DNA of 64,000 bases from Akkermansiaceae bacterium (GTDB taxonomy: Bacteria > Verrucomicrobiota > Verrucomicrobiia > Verrucomicrobiales > DEV007): contig JACKQC010000011.1 in NCBI GenBank assembly GCA_024233085.1, forward strand, positions 1 through 64,000, written 5' to 3'. Position numbers and translations under genes: made by a program. The notes beneath the pieces are model-generated. The model searched no databases and was not told the origin of the DNA. It saw only the letters and a list, made by a program, of their open reading frames with translations. This document shows, piece by piece, positions 16,601 to 25,595 of this stretch. The stretch's first letter is position 1. Each line of letters opens with the position of its first letter.

Positions 16601-17995
16601 TCAGCGTTTCTTTTTGGCCTTTCTCGGCTTCGCTCCAAGCGACAGCTCGTGGTCGTTGGCCTGGGGCTCTCCCGGCGTGCCGCGGCCCAGGTCGATTTGC
16701 GACTGCATCTCGGCGGTCAGTTCTTTCGCGATGTCGGGGTTCGCTCCGGAAACGTCGTCGTTTTCGCTCAGGTCCTGGTCGAGCCGATAGAGTTCCCGGC
16801 CGCCGTCCCGTTTGAAAATCTGCTTCCACACCCCCCGCCGGATCGCCAGGTCGCCCGCCATCGACTGGTGCACCGTCGTGTCCCGCGCCGGCTTCGCCGC
16901 CGTTCCGAGCAGCTCGCCCACCAGACTCACGCTGTCCTCGCCCGCGTTCGCCGGAAGCGTCGCGCCGACGATTTCCGCCGCCGTGGCGATCAGATCGTTG
17001 AGACAGACGGTGTGCCCGTTGACGGCGCCCGCCTTTACCTTGGCGGGCCAGCGCGCCACGAAAGGCACCCGGTGACCGCCCTCGTAGATGCTGCGCTTCG
17101 ACTCGCGCAGCGGGGCGTAGGAGCGGCCCTCGGCGCCGTTGTCGCTGGTCGCGATGACCAGCGTGTTGTCCGCGAAACCGTTTCGCTCCAGCGCGTCGAG
17201 CAGTTGCCCCAGCATGGCGTCGCCCTGCAGGATCCAGTCGCCATACTTCGGATCGTTTTTCACCGCGTCGCGCGCGCCGCTTTTCCCGATGAACTCGTCC
17301 GAAGGCGCCACCGGCGTGTGCGGCGGACACATCGGGAAGTAGAGAAAAAACGGCCGATCCTTTTCCCGGCCGCGTTCGTCGATCCACTCGACGGCCTTCG
17401 CGATCATGAGGGGCTGGTTCTCGGTCTCCCCGACATGGGCGATGACGCGGTCGTTTTCAATGACGGTTCCGATGTTTCGCGCGTGGGTGAAACCGTGGAA
17501 ATAGTCGAACCCGACGGCGTTCGGCCCGTCCGTCGTCCTCGCGCCGAGGGGCGGCTGGGGATCTTTGCCGCCGCCGGCCGGTTTGCCGTCCACCCAGTTC
17601 ATGCCGAGGTGCCACTTCCCGATACAGGCGGTCGCGTAGCCGTTCTGTTTCAGAAGCGACGCCACCGTGAGCCGTGTTTTCGGAATGATCGGCGGAGAAT
17701 AGGTCGTCAGCACGCCGAACTGCCCGATCCGCGACGGGTAGCGCCCCGTCAGCACGCCGTAGCGCGTCGGGGTGCAAACGGCGGCGGCGGAGTGCGCGTC
17801 GGTGAAGCGCATCCCCTCGCGCGCGAGTCGGTCGAGATTCGGCATCTTGAACTCGGTGCCGGGCGCATAACACGGCGGCTGTCCCCATCCGAGGTCGTCG
17901 AAGAGCACGAAAACGATGTTCGGGTCTTCGGCCGGGGACGCGGCGGTCGCGCCGGCCAGAAACCCGGCGAAAAAGAGGAGCGCGAGCTTTTTCAT
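16601..17995 (-). CDS. Sulfatase (type I, formylglycine-dependent), secreted
   Basis: 464 residues from ATG 17995 (MKKLALLFFAGFLAGATA, a signal peptide). The open frame extends further upstream but without family similarity. Asp33-Asp34 (FDDLGWG) are the first calcium ligands. The maturation motif C-T-P-T-R has Cys74, to be converted to formylglycine. Later motifs GKWHLG and SDNGAEGRS fit the family. It hydrolyses sulfate esters outside the cytoplasm; the natural substrate is unknown. The C-terminus is basic (RKAKKKR). The gene lies 20 bp downstream of the PhoD-like phosphatase gene on the same strand. Confidence 0.93.
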   Translation of the reverse strand: MKKLALLFFAGFLAGATAASPAEDPNIVFVLFDDLGWGQPPCYAPGTEFKMPNLDRLAREGMRFTDAHSAAAVCTPTRYGVLTGRYPSRIGQFGVLTTYSPPIIPKTRLTVASLLKQNGYATACIGKWHLGMNWVDGKPAGGGKDPQPPLGARTTDGPNAVGFDYFHGFTHARNIGTVIENDRVIAHVGETENQPLMIAKAVEWIDERGREKDRPFFLYFPMCPPHTPVAPSDEFIGKSGARDAVKNDPKYGDWILQGDAMLGQLLDALERNGFADNTLVIATSDNGAEGRSYAPLRESKRSIYEGGHRVPFVARWPAKVKAGAVNGHTVCLNDLIATAAEIVGATLPANAGEDSVSLVGELLGTAAKPARDTTVHQSMAGDLAIRRGVWKQIFKRDGGRELYRLDQDLSENDDVSGANPDIAKELTAEMQSQIDLGRGTPGEPQANDHELSLGAKPRKAKKKR

Positions 17996-18015
17996 GAGTC
18001 GAATGCGGAGGCGTG

Positions 18016-19866
18016 TCAGGGTTTCCGTTCCGTGCCGATCGCCTCCGCGTATTGGAAGGCGCCGGTGCGGCCGTCGAAATACTGGAAGATCACCTGCGGA
18101 TTCGGATAGGCCACCCAGCGCGTGCCGCCCAACTCCTTCGGCATGTTGAAGACGTTGTTGATCTGGGCGACACAATAATACGGGTAAAGCCGCTGGAGCC
18201 GTTCCAGGTCGGGCAGAATGTAGCTCGACCAGCGAATGTCGCAGGTGCGCGGTCCCGATCGAAACAAGCCCGTCGCCGGGCGGTCGCCCTCGTCGTTTTT
18301 CGGCACGTGATTGACCGAGTTCAGCGGTCCCGAGGCGAATTCCCACACCCGGTCGGTGATCTTGATGGCGAAACTGTTGTGCAAGTCGGCCGTGAGGATG
18401 AAAACCGGCTTCCTCAGCGCGTCGAAAGCGTCAATGAGCCGCTCCCGCTCGTCCAGCATCGAGGTCCAGGCCTCGTCCTTGCCCTCGGCGAACTCGTGAC
18501 CGCCCGCGCCGTTGTGGGGAATCATGAAATTCACCGACGACACCACGAAAAAGAAATCCGCCCCGCTCTTTTCCATTTCCTCGAGCAACCAGGCCTTCTG
18601 TCGATCGCCCAGCAGCGTCAGACCCTTTTTCCCGGGTTCCTTCGGATCGTGCATCTGCCGGTGCGTCTTGCAGTCGAGCAGGAAAAAGTCGCAGTTCGAA
18701 ACGGTGAATTTTCCGTGGGACCGCCGCCCGATGGAATACGAACCCGTGCTGTCGGCGACCGCCGCCGGCGTCACCCGCAGCCGGTGGGCGTCGAGCACTT
18801 CGAGCACGTCGTAAACGCCGGCGTTCGGATTGGCCGGCGACTCGGCGTCGAGCCGGATGTCGTCCACGCCCGCCGAGTCGGTGCCCCAATGCACATGGAG
18901 ATTCGCCGCCTGGGCGAGATCGATCTTCGAAAAATCGGCGTCCTTGTCGGTCAGGATGTCGCTCCCCTCCTCCAGCTTCGCCGTGCCGAAATGAATCCCC
19001 TGCGAGGTCGCCCGCGGACAGGCCCAGCCGGCGTAATCCTCCCAGGCCCGGATGCCGATGTCGCGAAAAACGGCGCGCCGCTCGCGGAAACCCGTCGTTC
19101 CCGCCCCGCGGATGTCATTGACCAGCTCGTGGTCGTCGAAGGTGAATACCGTGGGCATGTTTCGCTGCCAGGCCGCCAGGTTGACGCCCCGGCTGAGATA
19201 GGTCTTGTAGTTTTCCCACAGCCCGACCACGCTCGGCGCGAGCTTCACGATCTCCGGGCTTTCCCCGGGCGTCAGGCCGACCTGGGAGAGCCAGTTGGTC
19301 ACCGGCAGAGTGCGGTGTTCCTCGTAGATGAAGTCGCCGTTCATGATCGAAAACAACGCCTTGCCGGGCAGCGTGCGCCGCATCGTCGCGTGGGTCGGCA
19401 GGCTCGGACCGATGCCATGATTCGGATTCTGGTTCGCGCAGGAACCGAACTGAAAGCTGAAGTTGAAAAGCCCGCGCGGGTTGTGCTCCGGTTCGCGGTG
19501 TTCCTCGGCGTTCGGCAAGGTCCGAAAACCGCCCGCCGGCCCGGTCGGCAACGTATCGTGGTAAACCTGGTAGTGATACGTCGTTTCGGGCTTCAATCCG
19601 GTCAGCGTCACCCAGCCCGTGTTGTCGTGTTCGATCGTGGTTTTCAGCGGCGCCGAGACCTGGTCGAGCGACGCCGGATCCGTCCCGTAGCGAACGGCGT
19701 ATTCCCCCGGGCGCTGGCTGCGCGCCCAGACTTTCACCGTCGAATCCGTCACCTCCCCGAGCATCGGCCCGTGCGTGATGAAGTCGAAACTGAAGTCGTC
19801 ATCCGCCGCCAGGGCGACCGACAGCAGCAACGGGACAAGCAAGGGAATCGGAAAACGCGGTTTCAT
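18016..19866 (-). CDS. PhoD-like alkaline phosphatase/phosphodiesterase, secreted
   Basis: 616 residues beginning with a signal peptide (MKPRFPIPLLVPLLLSVALA). An N-terminal fibronectin-like domain (about 25-120, ending GLKPETTYHYQVYHD) is followed by a metallophosphatase domain with FGSCANQN, MNGDFIYEEH and FDDHELVND, the metal-binding blocks of the PhoD family. These enzymes act on phosphomonoesters or phosphodiesters with Ca/Fe. The central region carries an insertion before the DDFFFVVSS-like strand, longer than in classical PhoD. The gene is 20 bp upstream of a sulfatase gene, so the pair is probably co-transcribed. A 41-bp palindrome lies 18 bp upstream of the start codon. Confidence 0.85.
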   Translation of the reverse strand: MKPRFPIPLLVPLLLSVALAADDDFSFDFITHGPMLGEVTDSTVKVWARSQRPGEYAVRYGTDPASLDQVSAPLKTTIEHDNTGWVTLTGLKPETTYHYQVYHDTLPTGPAGGFRTLPNAEEHREPEHNPRGLFNFSFQFGSCANQNPNHGIGPSLPTHATMRRTLPGKALFSIMNGDFIYEEHRTLPVTNWLSQVGLTPGESPEIVKLAPSVVGLWENYKTYLSRGVNLAAWQRNMPTVFTFDDHELVNDIRGAGTTGFRERRAVFRDIGIRAWEDYAGWACPRATSQGIHFGTAKLEEGSDILTDKDADFSKIDLAQAANLHVHWGTDSAGVDDIRLDAESPANPNAGVYDVLEVLDAHRLRVTPAAVADSTGSYSIGRRSHGKFTVSNCDFFLLDCKTHRQMHDPKEPGKKGLTLLGDRQKAWLLEEMEKSGADFFFVVSSVNFMIPHNGAGGHEFAEGKDEAWTSMLDERERLIDAFDALRKPVFILTADLHNSFAIKITDRVWEFASGPLNSVNHVPKNDEGDRPATGLFRSGPRTCDIRWSSYILPDLERLQRLYPYYCVAQINNVFNMPKELGGTRWVAYPNPQVIFQYFDGRTGAFQYAEAIGTERKP

Positions 19867-19884
19867 GGCAAAATGAGGTTCCCC

Positions 19885-19925
19885 GATTCAACAGGGTTCG
19901 GTCTTCCAGTCAACCCTGTTGAATC
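19885..19925. repeat. 41-bp palindromic element, copy 4
   Basis: Arms GATTCAACAGGGTT (19885-19898) and AACCCTGTTGAATC (19912-19925) are perfectly complementary over all 14 bp, with a 13-nt loop. It lies between the PhoD-like gene start and the end of the upstream multidomain gene. Confidence 0.93.
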
Positions 19926-19978
19926 CGTGGAACACGTTGGCGAGCGCCCCGATCGACTGGCCCGCCGTCCGCGAGGTT

Positions 19979-22900
19979 CTACTTTTTCGCCAGTGCCTGG
20001 AGGTAGTCCAACAAACTGGCCATCTCATGAACGGAGAATCCGTTCATCAGGCCGGGAGGCATCATCGAGGTGGGCAGGGTGTCGCGCTTGGCGATGTCGG
20101 CTTTTTTGAAGGTGTGTTCCTGCGCGGCGATGTCGCGCAAGGTCACGTGATCGCCGGCCTCGTCGGTGACGAAACCCATCACCACCGTGCCGTCCTTGCC
20201 GGTGACCACATTCGACGCAAACCCTTGGGCGATCGTCTTGTTCGGATCCAGAATGTTCGCCGCGAGATCGGGACGCTGATAGGTCTGCGCGATGTTGCCG
20301 AGATAGGGTCCCTTTTGGGGCTGATCTTGGCTGGTGGTGTGGCAGGCGACGCAGGTGGCGCGCTGGAAAACCTGTTCACCCAGCGCGACATCGCCCTTTG
20401 CCTTGATGACCTCGGCCAGCGCCTTTTCGGGAGCGAGGGTGCCGATCTTCGGGCTGTTGTCTTCCTTGCCGGGCTGAATCTTCAACGCCTTCACCGCCTC
20501 CTTGGCGGCCTTGGCCACCTCGGGATCGGCGTCCTTGCGAGCCACGAGGATTCGGTCATCGAGCAGGTGGCTCTGCGTCAGCGCGGCGGCCTGAATCAAA
20601 CGCGCCCGACGCTTGGCGTCCGCCCAGCCGGCGTCGATCGCCTTTTGGGTCATCTCGCGCGACTCGGGGCTGCCCGACTTGCGGGCGGCCAACGCCAGCA
20701 ACGCCGCGTCGGCCCACACGTTGCCTTCGCCTTCCGCGGCGGCCGTCTCCATCGCCGCGTGATGATTTTCCAACTTCGGCGCTTCGAGGAAGGCCTTGGT
20801 GGCGGCCTCGAGTTGCTTCTTCGCTTCGTCGAGCCGGTTACGCGCATACTTGGCTTCGCTCTTTGCCGCCACCGGGTCCGGCAGGGCGGTCGCTTCCTTC
20901 ACCTTGGCCTGGACCGCGTCCACGCCGGCGGAAAGCCGCGCCAGCGCCCCGAGCGTGCCCGTCGCGGCCTCCTTGCTGTCGGTCCGGGCCAGGGCGATCA
21001 CCGCGTTGGACAGGGTGGCCAGATCGCTTGCATCCGATCGCAAAGCCGACTCCAGGATGCCGACTCCCCCGGCCGGAATGGTCTCGGCGGCCGCCAGTTG
21101 CGCCACGGCGTCGGGCACGACCTTGGGATTGTCCTTCGCGAGAGTGAGGATGCGCGTCAGGGCATCATCTGACTGGATGCGATTGCGGCTCATTTCCTTG
21201 ACCAGGAAAGCAGCCTCGTCGGAGTCGGCCCTCGCGAGCAGCGATTTCAGCGCGGCGGCGACTTTCTCCGTTTCTCCCCAAGGCTCGGGCTGGTAGTAGG
21301 GCCCGCGCGTGTCGGGCCGGGTGCCCCACGAGTCGCCGGTCCACTCGCCCTCGTGAAAATGAAGCCGGCACAGCACACTGAGCAGCAGCTGACGGGTCGA
21401 TTCATTGGTCTCCTTGTTCAACCGAGCGATCACTCCGTCCACGATCGGCGCGGAATGAATCCGCATCAGGGCGAAAGCCGCGTTTTGCTTGGCGGGACCG
21501 GAAGCGTCCGCCGCATCAAGCACAGCAAAGCAGGCATCGCCCGCACTGAGTTTTGCCAGCGCCCGATAGGCGGTGTGCGCCACCGTCGCGTCCTCATCGC
21601 CGAGAGCGGCGGCGATGTCGGGAGCCAACTCATCGAGACCCTGCCGCGTCGAGCCGACCATCGCCTCGACGCGGGTGCGGGGATCCTTGCTTTTCAAGCC
21701 TTCCGCAAACCAAGCCGCCGGAGCCGGACCTTTCTTGCCGCCAGTCCGGGTGTCCAGCGCCATGTCGCCCATCGCCCGCAACACGAAGCGTCGCAATTTC
21801 GCATCGGAAGCCAACGGAGACACCTCGGCGATCACGGCTTCGCTGTCCTCGGCACGCGTGCCGCGCTGGGTCACGGCGAACAGCGCCGCCACGCGCGCCT
21901 CCAGAGGCTTCCCTTCGTCGCCAGCCATCGCGAGCAGGGAGGAAGTGAGTTCCGGACTCGGCGCGCGGCGCAACAGCGCCCGCTGCGCGGCCATGACGCG
22001 GACCTGGCTGGGTGAGGCCAGTTCTTTGACCAATTCGGCATCACTTTGCTTCTCGAAATCGGGCAGCGGCTCCGGCTGATAACCTTTCGGCGAAACGCGC
22101 ACGATGTAGCCCACCTCGGGTCCCTCCCACTTGAAGGTCGCGCCTTTCCAACTCGCCTGATACACATGACTCAATCCATCGACGGTGGCGTCGGTCGGCC
22201 TGGTCATCTTGATGAAGGGTTGCGGCGGTGTGATCTCGGCGAAAGTGCCGCCATTCGACTGTACCGAGTGATGCCACAACGCCCCGGTTCCCCAATCGCA
22301 GGTCAGCGGTGCGTGATTCCATTCGTCGGGAAAACCGGGCTCGCTCAGGTAGATCGAACCGCAACCGGAGCCCCCGCCGTAGTCCGCCAGTGGCTGAACA
22401 TGCTCGGCACCGAAATTCTTGTAGAGCCGGGGATATCCATGATCCTCAAGCCCAGTGAAGCAATGGAAGCGCACGTCCCAACCGCCGCCATCGTTCGTGT
22501 TGTCCCGCGCGAAAATGTCCAGCAGCGGGCTGATCGGCGTGCCCAGGATGTTGCGCGTTCCGGTCGCGAATATCTCCAGGCCCGAGCCGTCGGGCCGGAA
22601 CCGGATCACTCCGCCACCACGATGCTGGAGATGCCGCCCATCGGTTCCCACCGCGTCCATGAATCCGAAGTCGCCTCCCGCGATATAGAGCCAGCCGTCG
22701 ATTCCGAGATCGAGCCCGTTCGTGGTGTGGTCGGCGGGCCGGCCCGAAAAATCGAAGGCGATGCCTTTGATCAGCGTCTTAGACGACTCGGCCACGCCGT
22801 CGCCGTCCTTGTCCGTGTATGCCGTGATGTCCGGCGGATGCAGCAGGTAGAGCGTGTCGTGATCCCACACCAAGCCACGCGGCGAATCGACATCCTTCAC

Positions 22901-24514
22901 GAATTCCGTCACTTGGTCGGCCCGTCCGTCGCCGTCCGTGTCGCGCAGCCGGAGAATGCGACCGCGATGCGGATCGCGACCCAGCGAACCATTCCCGTCA
23001 CTGGAGACGTAGAGATCGCCATTCGGCGCGGCGGCCACATAGACCGGATAGTTTGCCGCGGCGGCGGAAGAAAACAGCGTCACATCGAAGCCCTCCGGCA
23101 CCGTCACGTCCTTCAAGATCACGGCTTCCTGTTCCGGCGTGAGCTTCGCAATCGTCGGCGCAACGTTTCCTTCCTTCGCATAGGGATCGTTCGCGGCCTT
23201 CTCAGCCTGTTGGACCACCGCCTGCTGTTTCGCGTCGAGTTTCGGAAAAAGGGAGGTGATTCCCGGACCGGACAGCGCCACTTCGCGAATGCTAGCCCAG
23301 CCCCCACTGGTGCCGGTGCAGGTGATTTTCAAAAAGCGCAGGTCCTTGCCCTCGAAGGCATCCTCCGTGTCGCCGCCCTTGGCATTCGTGGTGGCATCGG
23401 CCAACACCTTCCATGACTTTCCGTCCTCACTACCTTCGATCTTGTGCTTATAGACGTTGTTGCCACTTTCCCAGATGATCTTCGCACCGGTCACCGTCCG
23501 AGGCTGGTCGAACTCCAGTTGCAGCCACTGCGGCATTGATGCGTTCGACGCGCACCAGCGCGTGTCCTTCGATCCATCCACCGCCTTCCAAGTGAAGTTG
23601 CCCTTGCCCGACTCCTCGCTGCTCGCCGTCACCGTGACCAGGGTCGCGCCCTTCGGCGGCGCACCGAGCGTCACCGGTTTCCCGGCCGACTGGGCGCCGT
23701 TCTTCGACTGTTGCTCCTCTCCCTTCACAAAGGTCACCGTGTTTTCGCCGGCGTAGGGCTTCCCGAGGTAATCCTCGTTCAGCTTGTCACAGGCCCAGAG
23801 TAAACCGCGGGTGATCAGGTCGAGGTAACGCGCGTCCGCCACCGTCTCCGTATTGTGCCCGATCGTGGTGCTGAAACTGCGCGCGCCTGCCTTTTCGTTC
23901 GTCCAGGCGACGATGGACACGACCTCGGTCTCCTTGCCGTCGCGCTTCACGACCTGTTTGCCCATTGCGAGCGGATGCGCGTCGAAGACATTGATATTGT
24001 TGTAGAGTTCCTCCTTGATCGTGGTCCAATCCTTTAGCGGCTGGGTGATGGGATGCTCCGGATCCACAAACTGGATCGCGATGGGCTCCTGCGGACCGTG
24101 CGCGGCGGACTGAAGGCCCAGGTGCTTGAACCAGCCGTCCGTTCCGGTGCGGAAAGAATGCATCGCGCAGTGAAGGTGCACGGCCGGGATCTTCTGGTGG
24201 ACATCCAGAATGCGCTTCAACACCGCGAGATCCCTTTCCCCCGCCGCGCATTCGTCGTGGATCACGATGTCGTAGCCGTCGGCCCAATTCGCTGATTGAT
24301 AGATCGAAAGCGGCGGCGTGGTGCTCTTGTCGTCCGTCCACCACACATCAACTCGCACATTGGCCCGCTTCTGGATGCCCTCGCTGAGCACCTTTTGCTG
24401 GCCGGTGTAGTCGTGGCAGCATCCGCCCGCGACCAGCAGAGCGCGCAGCGGCTTGATCTCGGCCGTGCAGACCAGAGGGGTAAGACAGAACAGGGCGAGA
24501 AAGAGCCGTTTCAT
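19979..24514 (-). CDS. Multidomain ThuA / discoidin / PVC-type dehydrogenase propeller / HEAT / cytochrome c protein
   Basis: 1511 residues. After a signal peptide (1-18) comes a ThuA-like glutamine-amidotransferase-fold domain (about 20-260), a discoidin F5/8C-type carbohydrate-binding domain (about 300-415, WKAVDGSKDTRWCASN), a PVC-type membrane-bound dehydrogenase beta-propeller (about 465-800, PEGFDVTLFSSAAAANYPVY onwards, with DxDGDG-like calcium loops), a long HEAT-repeat region (about 810-1330) and a cytochrome c domain with C1388-V-A-C1391-H1392. The architecture is typical of PVC bacteria and is inferred to oxidise sugars or sugar acids periplasmically, with electrons passed to the haem. 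A separate ThuA gene and a separate propeller/cytochrome gene lie side by side at 47435-50697, so fused and split forms occur in this one window. Confidence 0.9.
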   Translation of the reverse strand: MKRLFLALFCLTPLVCTAEIKPLRALLVAGGCCHDYTGQQKVLSEGIQKRANVRVDVWWTDDKSTTPPLSIYQSANWADGYDIVIHDECAAGERDLAVLKRILDVHQKIPAVHLHCAMHSFRTGTDGWFKHLGLQSAAHGPQEPIAIQFVDPEHPITQPLKDWTTIKEELYNNINVFDAHPLAMGKQVVKRDGKETEVVSIVAWTNEKAGARSFSTTIGHNTETVADARYLDLITRGLLWACDKLNEDYLGKPYAGENTVTFVKGEEQQSKNGAQSAGKPVTLGAPPKGATLVTVTASSEESGKGNFTWKAVDGSKDTRWCASNASMPQWLQLEFDQPRTVTGAKIIWESGNNVYKHKIEGSEDGKSWKVLADATTNAKGGDTEDAFEGKDLRFLKITCTGTSGGWASIREVALSGPGITSLFPKLDAKQQAVVQQAEKAANDPYAKEGNVAPTIAKLTPEQEAVILKDVTVPEGFDVTLFSSAAAANYPVYVAAAPNGDLYVSSDGNGSLGRDPHRGRILRLRDTDGDGRADQVTEFVKDVDSPRGLVWDHDTLYLLHPPDITAYTDKDGDGVAESSKTLIKGIAFDFSGRPADHTTNGLDLGIDGWLYIAGGDFGFMDAVGTDGRHLQHRGGGVIRFRPDGSGLEIFATGTRNILGTPISPLLDIFARDNTNDGGGWDVRFHCFTGLEDHGYPRLYKNFGAEHVQPLADYGGGSGCGSIYLSEPGFPDEWNHAPLTCDWGTGALWHHSVQSNGGTFAEITPPQPFIKMTRPTDATVDGLSHVYQASWKGATFKWEGPEVGYIVRVSPKGYQPEPLPDFEKQSDAELVKELASPSQVRVMAAQRALLRRAPSPELTSSLLAMAGDEGKPLEARVAALFAVTQRGTRAEDSEAVIAEVSPLASDAKLRRFVLRAMGDMALDTRTGGKKGPAPAAWFAEGLKSKDPRTRVEAMVGSTRQGLDELAPDIAAALGDEDATVAHTAYRALAKLSAGDACFAVLDAADASGPAKQNAAFALMRIHSAPIVDGVIARLNKETNESTRQLLLSVLCRLHFHEGEWTGDSWGTRPDTRGPYYQPEPWGETEKVAAALKSLLARADSDEAAFLVKEMSRNRIQSDDALTRILTLAKDNPKVVPDAVAQLAAAETIPAGGVGILESALRSDASDLATLSNAVIALARTDSKEAATGTLGALARLSAGVDAVQAKVKEATALPDPVAAKSEAKYARNRLDEAKKQLEAATKAFLEAPKLENHHAAMETAAAEGEGNVWADAALLALAARKSGSPESREMTQKAIDAGWADAKRRARLIQAAALTQSHLLDDRILVARKDADPEVAKAAKEAVKALKIQPGKEDNSPKIGTLAPEKALAEVIKAKGDVALGEQVFQRATCVACHTTSQDQPQKGPYLGNIAQTYQRPDLAANILDPNKTIAQGFASNVVTGKDGTVVMGFVTDEAGDHVTLRDIAAQEHTFKKADIAKRDTLPTSMMPPGLMNGFSVHEMASLLDYLQALAKK

Positions 24515-24629
24515 GAGGGTCAGAGGTTGGGGCAGAATTCTTGGAGAAAATCAAAAGCGGCCCCGAAAATCGCCGAGATTTCCCACGGGAAAAGGCCAAA
24601 ATCGCGGAATTGCGGATGGCCGGGAACCC

Positions 24630-24670
24630 GATCCAACAGGGTTGCCTCGGCGACCTGACCCTGTTCGGTC
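24630..24670. repeat. 41-bp palindromic element, copy 5
   Basis: Arms GATCCAACAGGGTT (24630-24643) and GACCCTGTTCGGTC (24657-24670), loop 13 nt. It lies in the divergent region between the 1511-residue protein and the PIN-domain gene. Confidence 0.88.
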
Positions 24671-24764
24671 GGCACGGTCCGTGCCTATCCTGCCGGTTCC
24701 AAAGCAATTGCCTGCGGGTTGTTCGTGACCCATTCAGGATTTTGCCTCAAAGTCTTTCGATCCG

Positions 24765-25193
24765 ATGAAACAGTTCTTCGACACTTCCGTCCTGATCGCC
24801 GCGTTCGTCGAAGATGAACTGCATCATTCCGAGTGCGCCAGAGTCGTCGCGGCGGCGACAGAGGGCGTCGTTTACCTGCATGGGTTGGCGGAGTGCTTTT
24901 CGATGCTCACCGGAGGCCGGCTTTCCGTCAGACTTACGGCCGAATCCGCCTCCCGGCTTTTGGACGCGAACGTCGCGGGACGCATGGAAGTCGTTTCATT
25001 GTCGCCCGTCGATGTGATGCAAGTTCTGCGGGAAAGCCACGCGCTCGGAATTCGCGGCGGCGGCATCTACGACGCCCTGCATCTTGCGGCCGCCCGAAAG
25101 GCCGAGGCGGATGAAATCTTCACGCTGAATCTGCGCCATTTCCAAGCCTTCGCGCCGGATCTTTCGGACCGGATCAAACGACCTTCCGCCTGA
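24765..25193 (+). CDS. PIN-domain protein, VapC-like ribonuclease toxin
   Basis: 142 residues starting MKQFFDTSVLIAAFVEDELH. The PIN acidic residues are seen in FFDTS near the start, in GLAECFSML (Glu about 44), in GGGIYDALHLAAARK (Asp about 104) and in FTLNLRHF near the end, where an Asn takes the place of the more common Asp. Length fits VapC proteins, which cleave tRNA or other RNA and are neutralised by a small antitoxin. The usual antitoxin position directly upstream is empty. An AbrB-type gene lies just downstream but on the opposite strand (25223-25492). Confidence 0.85.
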   Translation: MKQFFDTSVLIAAFVEDELHHSECARVVAAATEGVVYLHGLAECFSMLTGGRLSVRLTAESASRLLDANVAGRMEVVSLSPVDVMQVLRESHALGIRGGGIYDALHLAAARKAEADEIFTLNLRHFQAFAPDLSDRIKRPSA

Positions 25194-25222
25194 GAAAGCA
25201 ATGGGCGGAACAAAGGCGCGCC

Positions 25223-25492
25223 TTACCCAAGAATGTCAGCCTCGCGTCGCTCCCGCTCGAGCGCGACCGCGTCGAGGGCATCAAATGAAGCGCCCGTCGA
25301 TGGAACCATCAGAAGTCCATTTCGTTCGACAATGGCCGATTCTGACGCCTCCCTTCCCACCGGCGTGAGTTCAAGATGATCGCCGATGGATTCGACGCGG
25401 AGTTGGCTTCCCACGGACAATTGGAACCGGTCTCGAATCGCCTTCGGCAACTCGATTCGTCCCGCTTCGTCCACTGAGATCGTCGAACTCAC
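25223..25492 (-). CDS. AbrB/MazE/SpoVT-type DNA-binding protein, likely antitoxin
   Basis: 89 residues (MSSTISVDEAGRIELPKAIR). The first 45 residues match the swapped-hairpin AbrB fold: a beta strand, GRIELPKAIRDRF, then LSVGSQLRVESIGDHLELTP. The C-terminal half is acidic and charged, as in VapB antitoxins that wrap a PIN toxin. The gene is convergent with the PIN gene, with stop codons 29 bp apart, rather than in the usual antitoxin-toxin operon. It starts 103 bp downstream of the end of the beta-helix gene region on the same strand. Confidence 0.82.
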   Translation of the reverse strand: MSSTISVDEAGRIELPKAIRDRFQLSVGSQLRVESIGDHLELTPVGREASESAIVERNGLLMVPSTGASFDALDAVALERERREADILG

Positions 25493-25595
25493 TTTGGCTT
25501 TTTACCATCAAAGCACGCGGTTTTCAAGGAGTTGCCATTTTCCAGCCCCGCCATGCCTCACGAAAAAGCTGATCGCGCCGGTTCATCGGTCGGGC

